The notes under the pieces are model-generated. The model did no database searches. It was not told where the DNA came from and saw only the letters and a program-made list of their open reading frames with translations. A stretch of DNA of 64,000 nt from Melioribacter roseus (GTDB lineage: Bacteria > Bacteroidota > Ignavibacteria > Ignavibacteriales > Melioribacteraceae), in NCBI GenBank assembly GCA_020724265.1, contig DYHH01000001.1, forward strand, positions 68,674 to 132,673. Reading direction: 5' to 3'. Positions 25,973 to 34,911 of this stretch are shown here, piece after piece. The position numbers were made by a program, and so were the translations under genes. Within the stretch, counting starts at the first letter, position 1. Every line of letters begins with the position of its first letter.

Positions 25973-28207
25973 ATGGCAAAAAATCTCGTTTTAGTTGAAT
26001 CGCCTTCAAAAGCTAAAACTATTAATAAATATTTAGGCAAAGGATTTACGGTAGAAGCAACTGTCGGACACTTAAAAAATCTACCTAAAACCAAACTTGG
26101 TGTTGATATTGAAGATGGTTTCAAACCCAAACTTCTTAATATGCGTGGTAAAGGTGATTTGATAAAAAAAATTAAATCGCTTGCCGCAAAATCCGATAAA
26201 GTATTTATTGCAACTGACCCTGACCGGGAAGGTGAAGCAATAGCACAAGATATTCTTGATATCATTGACGGTAATAATAATGAAGAAGTATATCGTGTTT
26301 TATTTCATGAAATTACTAAAGATGCAGTAAAGAATTCTATGGCTTCCCCGGTTCACGTTAATACCGACCTTGTTGTATCGCAGCGTGCTCGCAGAGTTAT
26401 GGATAGAATAATAGGATACAAATTAAGTCCGTTTCTGTGGAGAGCAATGATTGAAGAATCAAGTAACTCGCTTTCTGCAGGGCGTGTTCAATCTGTTGCA
26501 TTAAGACTAATTTGTGAACGTGAAGATGAAATTGAAAAATTTATTGCAACTGAATATTGGTCATTAGTAGGTAATTTTGAAACAGAGAAAAAAGAATCTT
26601 TAACGGCAAAATTATTTTCGGTTGATGATAAAACTATAAAAGTTCCGCCTAAACCGGAAATGACCGATAACGAATGGAAAGAATTTTTCAAATCTAATTA
26701 TGCAATCCGTAACAAAGAAGAAGCTGAAGAAATTTATGCCGATATACAAAGTAAAAATAATTTTACAATTAGAGATGTATTTAAGAAAGCCGTTAAACGA
26801 AATCCTTATGCGCCGTTTATTACTTCCACACTTCAATCGGAAGCTTCAAAAACTTTAGGTTTTAGACCACGAAAAACTATGATGGTAGCACAAAGTCTTT
26901 ATGAAGGTATAGAATTAGGTAAGGAAGGATTTTCCGGTTTAATAACTTATATGAGAACTGATTCAACCAGGTTGAATCCTGAAATTGTTGAGAGTGCAAG
27001 AGAATTTATTGAAAAGAAATATGGTCCGGAGTATAAACCGGATTCACCGAGACTATTCGGAAAAAAATCTAAAGGGAATGTACAAGATGCTCATGAAGCA
27101 ATTAGACCTACTTCTTTGAAATTTTCACCAGAATTTGTAAAAGAATTCTTAAATAATGATCAATATAGACTTTATGAACTTATCTGGAAACGTTTTGTAG
27201 CTTCACAAATGGAAAGTGCACAGCTTGAAACAACAACAGTAAATATTAAAGCTGATAATTACATTTTTAAAGCAACCGGCACAGCCGTTAAATTCCCGGG
27301 TTTTCTTGCACTCTATGATGAATCTAAAGAAGAGAACGGCGATAATGAAAATAACGAAGGTAAAATTCCAATAGGGCTAAATTCAGAGCAAGAATTAGTC
27401 TTAAATGAACTAACTAAAAATCAGCATTTCACTAAACCACCGCCTCGTTTTTCGGAAAGTACACTGATTAAAGAACTGGAAAGCAACGGCATCGGAAGAC
27501 CTAGTACATATGCAAGTATTATGGGTACATTGTTTGATAGAGAATATGTTACACAAGAACAAAGGAAATTGTACCCAACTTCTTTAGGAAAAAAAGTTAA
27601 TCAGTTTTTAGTTTCTAATTTTCCCAAAATTATTGAAGTAGGTTTTACGGCAAAGATGGAAGAAGAACTTGATCAAATGGCAGATGGAGAAATAAATTAT
27701 GAGAAAGTGTTAAATGATTTTTATTTACCATTTGCTGCATCCTTAAAAGAAGTTGAAGAAAATATCAAACCGATTGAATGTGATAAATGTGGTTCTGCCA
27801 TGGAAATTAAAATCGGAAGATTTGGTAGATTCCTTGCCTGTACAAATTATCCGGAATGTAAAAATATTAAGTCGTTAAAAGAATTTTCAAATGGGAATGG
27901 TAACAATAATTCTGAACCCGAATATACAGGTGAGGCATGTCCTAAATGCAACGGAAAAACAATTTATAGGTATGGTAAGTTCGGCAAGTTTATAGGATGT
28001 TCAAATTATCCGGAATGTGATTTTACAAAACAAATTGATATTGGAATTAAATGCCCTAAATGTAATGAAGGCGATGTTGTAGTTAAGCGAACTAAAAGAG
28101 CAAAAATATTTTATGGCTGCAGCAGATACCCTGATTGTGATTATGCAAGCTGGACCAAACCCAAACCGGAAGGGGAGAGGGCTGATTCCGAAGGTTTAGA
28201 CGAATGA
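25973..28207 (+). CDS. topA: DNA topoisomerase I
   Basis: A 744-residue type IA topoisomerase. The Toprim domain starts at NLVLVESPSKAKTINKYL and includes ATDPDREGEAIA. The cleavage Tyr is about residue 326 in GLITYMRTDSTR. Three C-terminal four-Cys zinc ribbons follow (starting CDKCGSAMEI, CPKCNGKTI, CPKCNEGD). It relaxes negative supercoils. An upstream TTG at 25967 is in frame; the ATG at 25973 is preferred. The 3' end overlaps xer by four bases. Confidence 0.96.
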   Translation: MAKNLVLVESPSKAKTINKYLGKGFTVEATVGHLKNLPKTKLGVDIEDGFKPKLLNMRGKGDLIKKIKSLAAKSDKVFIATDPDREGEAIAQDILDIIDGNNNEEVYRVLFHEITKDAVKNSMASPVHVNTDLVVSQRARRVMDRIIGYKLSPFLWRAMIEESSNSLSAGRVQSVALRLICEREDEIEKFIATEYWSLVGNFETEKKESLTAKLFSVDDKTIKVPPKPEMTDNEWKEFFKSNYAIRNKEEAEEIYADIQSKNNFTIRDVFKKAVKRNPYAPFITSTLQSEASKTLGFRPRKTMMVAQSLYEGIELGKEGFSGLITYMRTDSTRLNPEIVESAREFIEKKYGPEYKPDSPRLFGKKSKGNVQDAHEAIRPTSLKFSPEFVKEFLNNDQYRLYELIWKRFVASQMESAQLETTTVNIKADNYIFKATGTAVKFPGFLALYDESKEENGDNENNEGKIPIGLNSEQELVLNELTKNQHFTKPPPRFSESTLIKELESNGIGRPSTYASIMGTLFDREYVTQEQRKLYPTSLGKKVNQFLVSNFPKIIEVGFTAKMEEELDQMADGEINYEKVLNDFYLPFAASLKEVEENIKPIECDKCGSAMEIKIGRFGRFLACTNYPECKNIKSLKEFSNGNGNNNSEPEYTGEACPKCNGKTIYRYGKFGKFIGCSNYPECDFTKQIDIGIKCPKCNEGDVVVKRTKRAKIFYGCSRYPDCDYASWTKPKPEGERADSEGLDE

Positions 28208-29097
28208 GTCAAAGTTTGATATCAAATTTAATTGATGATTTTTTAAAAGAAATTGAATCTGTAAGACGTTATTCAATTAATACGGTTAACTCTTACAAAA
28301 AAGACCTAAGTCAATTTTTGGAATTTCTTAACTCGAAGGATGTTTCTTCAATAAATGAAATTAATGAGAAGAGAATCAGACTTTTTCTTGTTTACCTAAA
28401 CCGACAAAATCTTTCGAAAAGTACAATTTCTCGAAAATTATCTAGTTTACGAAGCTTTTTTGATTTTGTGTCAATTCAGAACGAAAAAGCAGATAATCCG
28501 GCAAAAAAGATCCCTAATCCTAAATTTAAACGTAAACTTCCGTCAACGATTAATCTTGATTCTTACGATAAAATTATTAGATTAATAGGGGAAGACGGTG
28601 ATGTCTTTAGGAGGAATTTGAACACAGCAATTTTTGAACTACTTTACGGATGCTCACTTCGTGTTTCGGAGCTTTGTTCACTTAAGGTTCACGATGTTGA
28701 TCCCGCCAATTATACTGTAAAAGTTTTAGGAAAAGGTTCTAAATATCGAATCATTCCGATGGGAAGAAAATCTGCAGAGATAATTAAACAATATCTAAGT
28801 TTAAGAAATAATAAAACCGCTAAAAACTTTTTCATTCAAAAAAACGGAAACCCTATTGATCGTTGGTATGTATATAGACTTGTGAAAAAATATATAAGAC
28901 TAGTTTCCGATATTGAACAAAAAAGTCCGCATGTCCTTCGCCATAGTTCAGCAACTGAAATGTTAAACAGAGGTGCAGATTTAATGGCAGTAAAAGAAAT
29001 TTTAGGGCATGTTAATTTATCAACAACGCAAATCTACACACATGTAAGTGTTGAACAGTTAAAAAAATCATATAAATCCGCACACCCAAAATCATAG
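28204..29097 (+). CDS. xerD: Tyrosine recombinase XerC/XerD
   Basis: A 297-residue Xer recombinase. The N-terminal SAM-like core-binding domain spans about 1-95, and the catalytic domain carries Arg in YGCSLRVSELCSL, Lys in GKGSKYRIIPMG, His and Arg in HVLRHSSATEML, His in LGHVNLSTTQ and the nucleophile Tyr in IYTHVSVEQL. Length and lack of extra domains fit the chromosome-dimer resolvase rather than a phage integrase, and the topA-xer-hpf context is housekeeping. XerC versus XerD cannot be settled by eye. Confidence 0.9.
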   Translation: MSQSLISNLIDDFLKEIESVRRYSINTVNSYKKDLSQFLEFLNSKDVSSINEINEKRIRLFLVYLNRQNLSKSTISRKLSSLRSFFDFVSIQNEKADNPAKKIPNPKFKRKLPSTINLDSYDKIIRLIGEDGDVFRRNLNTAIFELLYGCSLRVSELCSLKVHDVDPANYTVKVLGKGSKYRIIPMGRKSAEIIKQYLSLRNNKTAKNFFIQKNGNPIDRWYVYRLVKKYIRLVSDIEQKSPHVLRHSSATEMLNRGADLMAVKEILGHVNLSTTQIYTHVSVEQLKKSYKSAHPKS

Positions 29098-29105
29098 GAG
29101 AAAAT

Positions 29106-29408
29106 ATGAATATTCAAATAACGTCCCGAAAATTTAGAGCAAAAGATTCATTGACTTCCTACACAAAAGATGAGATTCAGAAATTAACTAAATTTAATCC
29201 AGACATTATGGATGCAAATGTTGTTCTTAGTTTTCTCCACAATAATAATAGTATAAAATCTGCGGAAATTACTTTACATGTTCCCGGTAAAGTCTTTAAA
29301 GCAGATGAAACATCAGATGACTTCAGAAAATCGATTAGCATTGCTGCTTCAAAGATAGAAAGACAATTACGCAAACTTAAAACCAAAAGACTCGCAAAAT
29401 CCCGATGA
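29106..29408 (+). CDS. hpf: Ribosome hibernation-promoting factor, short form
   Basis: A 100-residue HPF/RaiA-domain protein opening with MNIQITSRKFRAKDSLTSYTKDEIQKL and ending in a basic tail (RKLKTKRLAKSR). The short form lacks the C-terminal dimerisation domain of long HPF; in gamma-proteobacteria such proteins act with RMF, which is not visible here. The RBS AGGAG lies just upstream of the ATG. It overlaps hprK by four bases. Confidence 0.9.
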   Translation: MNIQITSRKFRAKDSLTSYTKDEIQKLTKFNPDIMDANVVLSFLHNNNSIKSAEITLHVPGKVFKADETSDDFRKSISIAASKIERQLRKLKTKRLAKSR

Positions 29409-30418
29409 TAAATATTACTGATAAAAATATTTCTCGTAAAGAAAATATTACGGTTGAATTTTTTTGCGATCATATTCAAAAACAATTCAAATTGAAGTTG
29501 CTCAATGATAAAGTCGGTATGGATAGATTGATTACCGATCAAAATTTACACAGACCCGGTTTAGCTTTAGCCGGGTTTGTCGATTTATTCTCGTTTAATA
29601 GGGTACAGATATTTGGCAATACGGAAGTAAGATACTTAAAACAACTTTCTAAAAGTGAAAGAGAAGAAACTCTTAACAGGATATTCCAGTTTGAAATCCC
29701 GTGTTTAATATTTACTGACAGCAACAAACCTCCTACAGAAGTTATATCATTGGCAAATGAACATAAGATAGCGATCTTCGGAACAAATTTTTCAACAACG
29801 AAGATATCATATTTAATAAGTGATTTTCTCGATGATCAATTTGCCGAAAGAATTTCCATTCATGGTTCCTTTGTTGATGTATACGGTGTTGGTATGTTGT
29901 TTGTCGGTAAATCTGGTATCGGAAAAAGTGAGGTTGCTCTTGATCTTGTTGAAAGAGGACATAGACTTGTAGCCGATGATGTTGTAATATTTACAAAAAA
30001 AGGCGAAGGTATTTTGATGGGTTCAGGTACCGATTTGGTTAAGCACTTTATGGAACTTAGAGGTGTCGGTATTGTTGATGTTAGAAGTATGTTCGGAATA
30101 CGTGCTATTCGTTTTCAAAAAAGATTAGAGTTAATCGTTGAAATGGAAATATGGAATGATAAAGCAAGCTATACAAGAACAGGTTTAGATTACAAATCCG
30201 TAAATATTTCCGATGTAGAGTTACCATATATAAAACTCCCAATTGTTCCCGGGAAAAATTTAACGGTTATATCTGAAGTAATTGCCTTGAATTATTTGTT
30301 AAAACACTATGGCTATGATGCTGCTAAAGAACTGCAGCAAAACCTTACAAAAAGAATAAATAAGAAAAATAAAGAAGTTAACCGGGTAATCGATTATTTT
30401 GAACACGATTTTGAATAA
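29405..30418 (+). CDS. hprK: HPr kinase/phosphorylase
   Basis: A 337-residue HprK: an N-terminal MurF-like domain (about 1-140) and a C-terminal kinase with P-loop GKSGIGKSEVALDL preceded by the catalytic His in SIHGSFVDVYG. The family signature ELRGVGIVDVRSMFGIRAI lies near 217-235. It phosphorylates or dephosphorylates Ser46 of HPr-like proteins. No HPr, EI or EII gene is present in this window; the target may be elsewhere or be a non-transport HPr paralogue. The overlap with hpf ties the two together. Confidence 0.92.
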   Translation: MINITDKNISRKENITVEFFCDHIQKQFKLKLLNDKVGMDRLITDQNLHRPGLALAGFVDLFSFNRVQIFGNTEVRYLKQLSKSEREETLNRIFQFEIPCLIFTDSNKPPTEVISLANEHKIAIFGTNFSTTKISYLISDFLDDQFAERISIHGSFVDVYGVGMLFVGKSGIGKSEVALDLVERGHRLVADDVVIFTKKGEGILMGSGTDLVKHFMELRGVGIVDVRSMFGIRAIRFQKRLELIVEMEIWNDKASYTRTGLDYKSVNISDVELPYIKLPIVPGKNLTVISEVIALNYLLKHYGYDAAKELQQNLTKRINKKNKEVNRVIDYFEHDFE

Positions 30419-30436
30419 TTTTAGGAAATTATTCAC

Positions 30437-30467
30437 TTGACTTGCAATTACTCTTTTGTTAACTTCG
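30437..30467 (+). promoter_or_regulatory. Promoter of the M23 peptidase gene (near-leaderless)
   Basis: TTGACT at 30437-30442, a 17-base spacer, then TAACTTCG at 30460-30467, one mismatch from the Bacteroidota -7 element TAnnTTTG. Only ten bases separate it from the ATG at 30478 and no ribosome site is visible, so the transcript is probably leaderless or nearly so. Confidence 0.45.
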
Positions 30468-30477
30468 CACCGAAATT

Positions 30478-31404
30478 ATGAAGCACTTTTATTACTTTTC
30501 AAAAAATAAGCTGAAATTTGTCGAAATAAAAAATTTCTATAGGAAATTTATTTTTCTTATAGGCTTTTTTTCGATAATTAATGCATTCCTCGTCTTTAGC
30601 GGTTATTTCATCATTAATGAGATATTAAATCCGGATTTAGAAGTTAAAGCACTCCAACAAAAAAGTAGGAATTTGCAAACTCAAGTTTCTGATTTAATTT
30701 CAAAGTACGAGAAGTTTGAATCAGAACTCGATAAACTAACTTCACAAAGTAATGATCTACGTTTACGAGTGAATTTAGAACCTTTAACCGAAGAAGACAG
30801 AAATATTGGTTTTGGTGGAAGTGTATTTGAAAATTTCATCCCCAATAATTCATTAGAATTTGATAATCTGTTATTCCGGCTTAATAATTATATAGACGAA
30901 ATTGGCGCTAAATTAGAATTAGAAAAAAGTAATTATAGTGAGATTGAGACTACTTTAGAATTTAACGAAAAATTATACGATGCTATACCGGCAATAATGC
31001 CAACAACGGGAAGAATCAGTGATAGTTATGGTATGAGAATGCATCCTATATTAAAAATAAGAAGAATGCATTCCGGATTGGATTTCGTAACAGATATTGG
31101 TACACCTGTTTATTCACCAGGTGGTGGTACAGTTAGTTTTACCGGAAGAAGAGGGGGATATGGTCTCACCTTGGAAATAGACCATGGATTCGGTTACCAA
31201 ACAGTGTACGCACATTTATCCAAAATAAATGTTAAGAAAGGTCAGAAAATAAAACGCGGCGATCTTATTGCAGAAACCGGTAATTCGGGAAAATTATCTA
31301 CTGGTCCCCACTTACATTATGAAGTTAGACATAATGGAATTGCTTTGAATCCATCAAACTTTATGTTTGACGATGTTGATCTATTTGAAATTGTCTCCAA
31401 ATAA
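30478..31404 (+). CDS. M23 (LytM)-family peptidoglycan endopeptidase, membrane anchored
   Basis: A 308-residue protein: a basic cytoplasmic start, one membrane helix (about 24-46), a periplasmic coiled coil (about 55-95), a linker, and a LytM domain at about 180-298. Zinc ligands are in GMRMHPILKIRRMHSGLDF (HxxxD) and the HLHYE pair near the end. It is the topology of MepM/NlpD-like and SpoIIQ-like factors that cleave or regulate cleavage of peptide cross-links. All catalytic His/Asp residues appear present, so it is probably an active enzyme. Confidence 0.9.
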   Translation: MKHFYYFSKNKLKFVEIKNFYRKFIFLIGFFSIINAFLVFSGYFIINEILNPDLEVKALQQKSRNLQTQVSDLISKYEKFESELDKLTSQSNDLRLRVNLEPLTEEDRNIGFGGSVFENFIPNNSLEFDNLLFRLNNYIDEIGAKLELEKSNYSEIETTLEFNEKLYDAIPAIMPTTGRISDSYGMRMHPILKIRRMHSGLDFVTDIGTPVYSPGGGTVSFTGRRGGYGLTLEIDHGFGYQTVYAHLSKINVKKGQKIKRGDLIAETGNSGKLSTGPHLHYEVRHNGIALNPSNFMFDDVDLFEIVSK

Positions 31405-31444
31405 TAATCTTTTTAGCCACAACAATTAAAGGAGTAATACTCAT

Positions 31445-31672
31445 ATGATATGGACGGTTGAATTAGCCTCCTATTTAGATGATGCACCTTGGCCTGCTAC
31501 AAGGGAAGAGCTAATTGACTATGCTGAGCGTATTGGCGCCCCTTTAGAAGTAGTTGAAAATTTAAATGAATTAGAAGATACAGATGAGCCGTATGAATCT
31601 ATTGAAGATATTTGGCCGGATTACCCTACCGATGAAGATTTCTTTTATTCCGATGATGATGATTTTAATTAA
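31445..31672 (+). CDS. DUF2795-family small acidic protein
   Basis: A 75-residue protein: WPATREELIDYAERIGAPLEVVENLNEL matches the DUF2795 pattern, followed by a very acidic, Tyr-rich tail (SDDDDFN at the end). The function is unknown. The AAAGGAG ribosome site is good. It lies between the M23 gene and holB; the family recurs in FCB-group genomes as a stand-alone small gene. Confidence 0.78.
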   Translation: MIWTVELASYLDDAPWPATREELIDYAERIGAPLEVVENLNELEDTDEPYESIEDIWPDYPTDEDFFYSDDDDFN

Positions 31673-31683
31673 ACAAAATAATT

Positions 31684-32778
31684 ATGGTTGACCAGCTCGA
31701 AAAAATAATCGGGCAAACCCATGCCGTAAATCAACTTAAAGAATTAATTAAGAATAAAAGAATTCCTCACGCATTATTATTCTCAGGCCCTTCGGGTGTA
31801 GGTAAGTTTTTTTCAGCAATTCATTTTATTAAAGCCACAACTTACATTGAACACGAAAAAAGAATATGTAATTTCGAAGAACCCTTCGTAAAATATATAA
31901 TTCCTCTGCCTCGTGGTAAAGATGAAAAGCCAGAACATTCAGCTACCGAGAGGTTAACTGAAAAACAAATTGAAGATCTTAGAAATCAGCTTGAACTAAA
32001 AAAGATAAATCTCTATCACAAAGTTTTTATTGAAGGTGCTAACAATATAAAGATTAGCAGCATTCGTGAAATAAAAAAATTTTTGAGTTTGGAGTATTCT
32101 GACGTTACCTATCGTTTTATCATTATCGAAGATGCCAACTTAATGAATAAAGAAGCACAGAACGCTTTGCTAAAGTCATTAGAAGAACCACCGGATGGTG
32201 TTATATTCATTTTAATTACTCCTTACGAAGAGAGATTGCTTCCAACTATAATTTCCAGATGCTGGCGAATAAAATTTAATAGTTTATCTTCTGATTTAGT
32301 TTCTAAAATTCTTATAGAGTATTTTAATAAATCTACCGATTTGGCAAAAAAGGTTTCATTATTTTCTTCAGGCTCTGTTCAAAAAGCACTTGAACTTATT
32401 GAGAATGATATGCAATCCTTGGTTGAATCAACCATACAATTTTTACGTTTTTCATTAGCGGGTTGGTTCAATTCTGCTTATAACGAACTTAAAAATGCAA
32501 CAGATGATTTTGATAGGAATAAAGTTAAAGAAATGTTCAACCTAATAAATATTTGGTTAGTTGATGCTCAAAAAAATAAGCTGAGCGTAAATAATTATTA
32601 TTATGATGAGCATAAAGAGACTCTTGAAAGATTCAATAAAAACTTTCCAAAGGCTGAAATTATTAAAATTAGCTCCGAAATTGAGAATGCGATTCAATTA
32701 ATGGATAAAAACATCCTATTGAATGTTATTATTCTAAATCTTATCTTAAAGTTGCGTTCAATTTCAATTTGGAAATAA
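31684..32778 (+). CDS. holB: DNA polymerase III clamp-loader subunit delta-prime
   Basis: A 364-residue AAA+ protein: IIGQTHAVNQLKELIKNKRIPHALLFSGPSGVGK at the start and the sensor-1/SRC-type region NALLKSLEEPPDG ... LLPTIISRCWRI. It lacks the four-Cys zinc module of DnaX and of many delta-prime subunits (only one Cys remains). The P-loop reads GPSGVGKFF, where Phe replaces the usual Ser/Thr, as expected for a subunit that does not hydrolyse ATP. A RicT-like gene follows after four bases, the same holB-ricT order found in Bacillus. Confidence 0.88.
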   Translation: MVDQLEKIIGQTHAVNQLKELIKNKRIPHALLFSGPSGVGKFFSAIHFIKATTYIEHEKRICNFEEPFVKYIIPLPRGKDEKPEHSATERLTEKQIEDLRNQLELKKINLYHKVFIEGANNIKISSIREIKKFLSLEYSDVTYRFIIIEDANLMNKEAQNALLKSLEEPPDGVIFILITPYEERLLPTIISRCWRIKFNSLSSDLVSKILIEYFNKSTDLAKKVSLFSSGSVQKALELIENDMQSLVESTIQFLRFSLAGWFNSAYNELKNATDDFDRNKVKEMFNLINIWLVDAQKNKLSVNNYYYDEHKETLERFNKNFPKAEIIKISSEIENAIQLMDKNILLNVIILNLILKLRSISIWK

Positions 32779-32782
32779 TTCA

Positions 32783-33634
32783 ATGTATAAAATAGATTTC
32801 TCCTTTCTTCAAAGTAAATCATATACCAACGAAGAAATAAAGCATATCGAAGAAGACCTTAATCATAAATACAAAGATATTCTTCGCAATTCTATTCATC
32901 ATCCCAATCATTTAAAAATCAGCGGTTGTCTTTCATGCGGTGCCGATCGTATGATGGACACACCTATTGATAATAGACGTATTATTGAGGTTGAATGTAA
33001 GGGAATGTTGGGCTGTCATTTTGCAGAAGTAAGTAACGAACTTGCTGGTACGCCAGAAGTAGGGGATAAAGTTATAATAAGTAGTGAGGATTACATTGAA
33101 ATTGGTATTGTTAAAGAAAATTCCGAATTAATAAAAATTAAGAGAGCAGAATTAGGTCTCTATGGTGAAAAGCTTCCGATTATTCAAAGAATTGCTTCTG
33201 AACAGGATCTGCAAAAATATAATAAAAATTTAGCAGATGAATCCTCTGCAAAACCATTCTTCTTTAAACTAATAGAAAAACACAATCTATGTATGAAGCT
33301 TGTACATATTCATTATCAATTTGATAGGAAACGATTATTCTTTTTTTATACTTCCGATGGTCGTGTTGATTTTCGTGAACTTGCAAAAGACTTAGCTGCT
33401 GAATTCAAAACCAGGATTGAATTGAGGCAGATTGGTGTCCGTGATGAAGCCAGATGTATAGGTGGTTTAGGTACTTGCGGTCGAGAATTCTGTTGTTCTG
33501 CATTCTTAAATAATTTTAAGAGAATATCAACTCAATTAGCAAGCGATCAAAATCTGAATTCAAATCTTTCCAAACTTAGCGGACCATGCGGAAAATTAAA
33601 ATGCTGCATTTCCTTTGAAATAGATGAAAATTAA
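32783..33634 (+). CDS. PSP1-domain protein, RicT/YaaT-like
   Basis: A 283-residue PSP1 protein. VECKGMLGCHFAEVSNE opens the PSP1 core, and the Cys-rich motifs GGLGTCGREFCCSAFL and LSGPCGKLKCCISFE near the C-terminus match RicT (YaaT) of Bacillus, which with RicA and RicF forms an Fe-S complex that affects RNase Y maturation cuts. An extra N-terminal Cys pair (SGCLSCGAD) is present. RicA/RicF partners are not seen here, so the role in a Gram-negative lineage is open. Confidence 0.88.
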   Translation: MYKIDFSFLQSKSYTNEEIKHIEEDLNHKYKDILRNSIHHPNHLKISGCLSCGADRMMDTPIDNRRIIEVECKGMLGCHFAEVSNELAGTPEVGDKVIISSEDYIEIGIVKENSELIKIKRAELGLYGEKLPIIQRIASEQDLQKYNKNLADESSAKPFFFKLIEKHNLCMKLVHIHYQFDRKRLFFFYTSDGRVDFRELAKDLAAEFKTRIELRQIGVRDEARCIGGLGTCGREFCCSAFLNNFKRISTQLASDQNLNSNLSKLSGPCGKLKCCISFEIDEN

Positions 33635-33720
33635 TTTGTAATTAACTCTTCTTCTTTCTATTCAAAGCATCTTTTTATATTTTTCAATCATAATGTTTAA
33701 TAAACTAACGGATAATAATT

Positions 33721-34896
33721 ATGAAAAAAGTAGTTATTGTATCAGCTAAAAGAACTGCAATCGGTTCATTTCAAGGAGTCTTTTCTGACACGCCGGCTAC
33801 AACACTCGGAAGTTATGTTATTAAGGCAGTGATGGAGGATGTAAAATTAAACGCAGAACTAGTTGATGAAGTCATAATGGGAATTGTACTTCCTGCTGGT
33901 TTAGGTCAAGCTCCCGCTCGCCAAGCGGCAATTTATTCCGGCTTACCTAACTCTACAGAGTGTTTAACTATTAACAAGATGTGCGGTAGCGGGCTTAAAG
34001 CTGTAATGCTTGCCCATCAAGCAATTCAATTGGGAGATGCTGAGATAATTGTTGCCGGGGGTATGGAGAATATGACTTTAGCGCCGTATCTCTTACCAAA
34101 AGCAAGAGCGGGTTACAGAATGGGTAACGGTGATATTATCGATTCTATGGTTTATGATGGATTGTGGGATGTTTACAATAATTTTCATATGGGAAGCTGT
34201 GCAGAAGCTTGTGCTCGCGATTTTAAGTTTACACGTGAAGAGTTGGATGAGTTCGCTGTCGAATCATACAAACGCACTCTTAAGGCGCAGGAAGATGGTC
34301 TATTTAAAGATGAAATACTTCCTATTACTTTGAAATCAAGAAAAGGGGAAGTTGTTGTTGATACAGATGAAGAACCATCAAAGGTTAAGTTTGACAAAAT
34401 TAGTTCACTCAGACCGGCTTTTGAAAAAGATGGAGTTGTTACAGCTGCAAACGCTTCAAAAATAAATGATGGTGCAGCTGCACTACTCGTAATGTCCGAA
34501 GATAAAGCTAAAGAATTAGGCCTAAAACCAATTGCCGAAATAATTGCGCAAGCATCTGCTGCAAAAGCACCAATTGAGTTTACCACAGCTCCGGCTGATG
34601 CAATTCAAAAAGTATTAAAAAAAACAAATATGACGAAAGACGATATTAATTTATTTGAAATTAACGAAGCGTTTGCTGTGGTTTCTTTAGCTGTAAACAA
34701 AATTCTCGATTTAGATATTTCAAAAGTTAATGTAAACGGTGGAGCAATAGCTTTAGGTCATCCGATAGGGGCAAGTGGAGCACGAATTTTAACAACTTTG
34801 CTACACCAGATGATAAGGCAGAAAGCCGAATTTGGTTTAGCTTCTCTCTGTATTGGAGGTGGTGAAGCATCAGCAGTAATTGTTAAACAAGTTTAA
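33721..34896 (+). CDS. thlA: Acetyl-CoA C-acetyltransferase (thiolase)
   Basis: A 391-residue thiolase II. The nucleophilic Cys is in TINKMCGSGLKAVMLA (about residue 88), the His in NEAFAV and GGAIALGHPIGASGAR, and the second Cys in ASLCIGGGEASAVIV. It condenses two acetyl-CoA or cleaves acetoacetyl-CoA. 15 bases before the 3-hydroxyacyl-CoA dehydrogenase gene, it forms a two-gene unit for the first steps of butyrate/PHB-type synthesis or the last steps of beta-oxidation. An 86-base gap upstream probably holds the promoter. Confidence 0.93.
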   Translation: MKKVVIVSAKRTAIGSFQGVFSDTPATTLGSYVIKAVMEDVKLNAELVDEVIMGIVLPAGLGQAPARQAAIYSGLPNSTECLTINKMCGSGLKAVMLAHQAIQLGDAEIIVAGGMENMTLAPYLLPKARAGYRMGNGDIIDSMVYDGLWDVYNNFHMGSCAEACARDFKFTREELDEFAVESYKRTLKAQEDGLFKDEILPITLKSRKGEVVVDTDEEPSKVKFDKISSLRPAFEKDGVVTAANASKINDGAAALLVMSEDKAKELGLKPIAEIIAQASAAKAPIEFTTAPADAIQKVLKKTNMTKDDINLFEINEAFAVVSLAVNKILDLDISKVNVNGGAIALGHPIGASGARILTTLLHQMIRQKAEFGLASLCIGGGEASAVIVKQV

Positions 34897-34911
34897 GGGG
34901 AGTAAATAATT

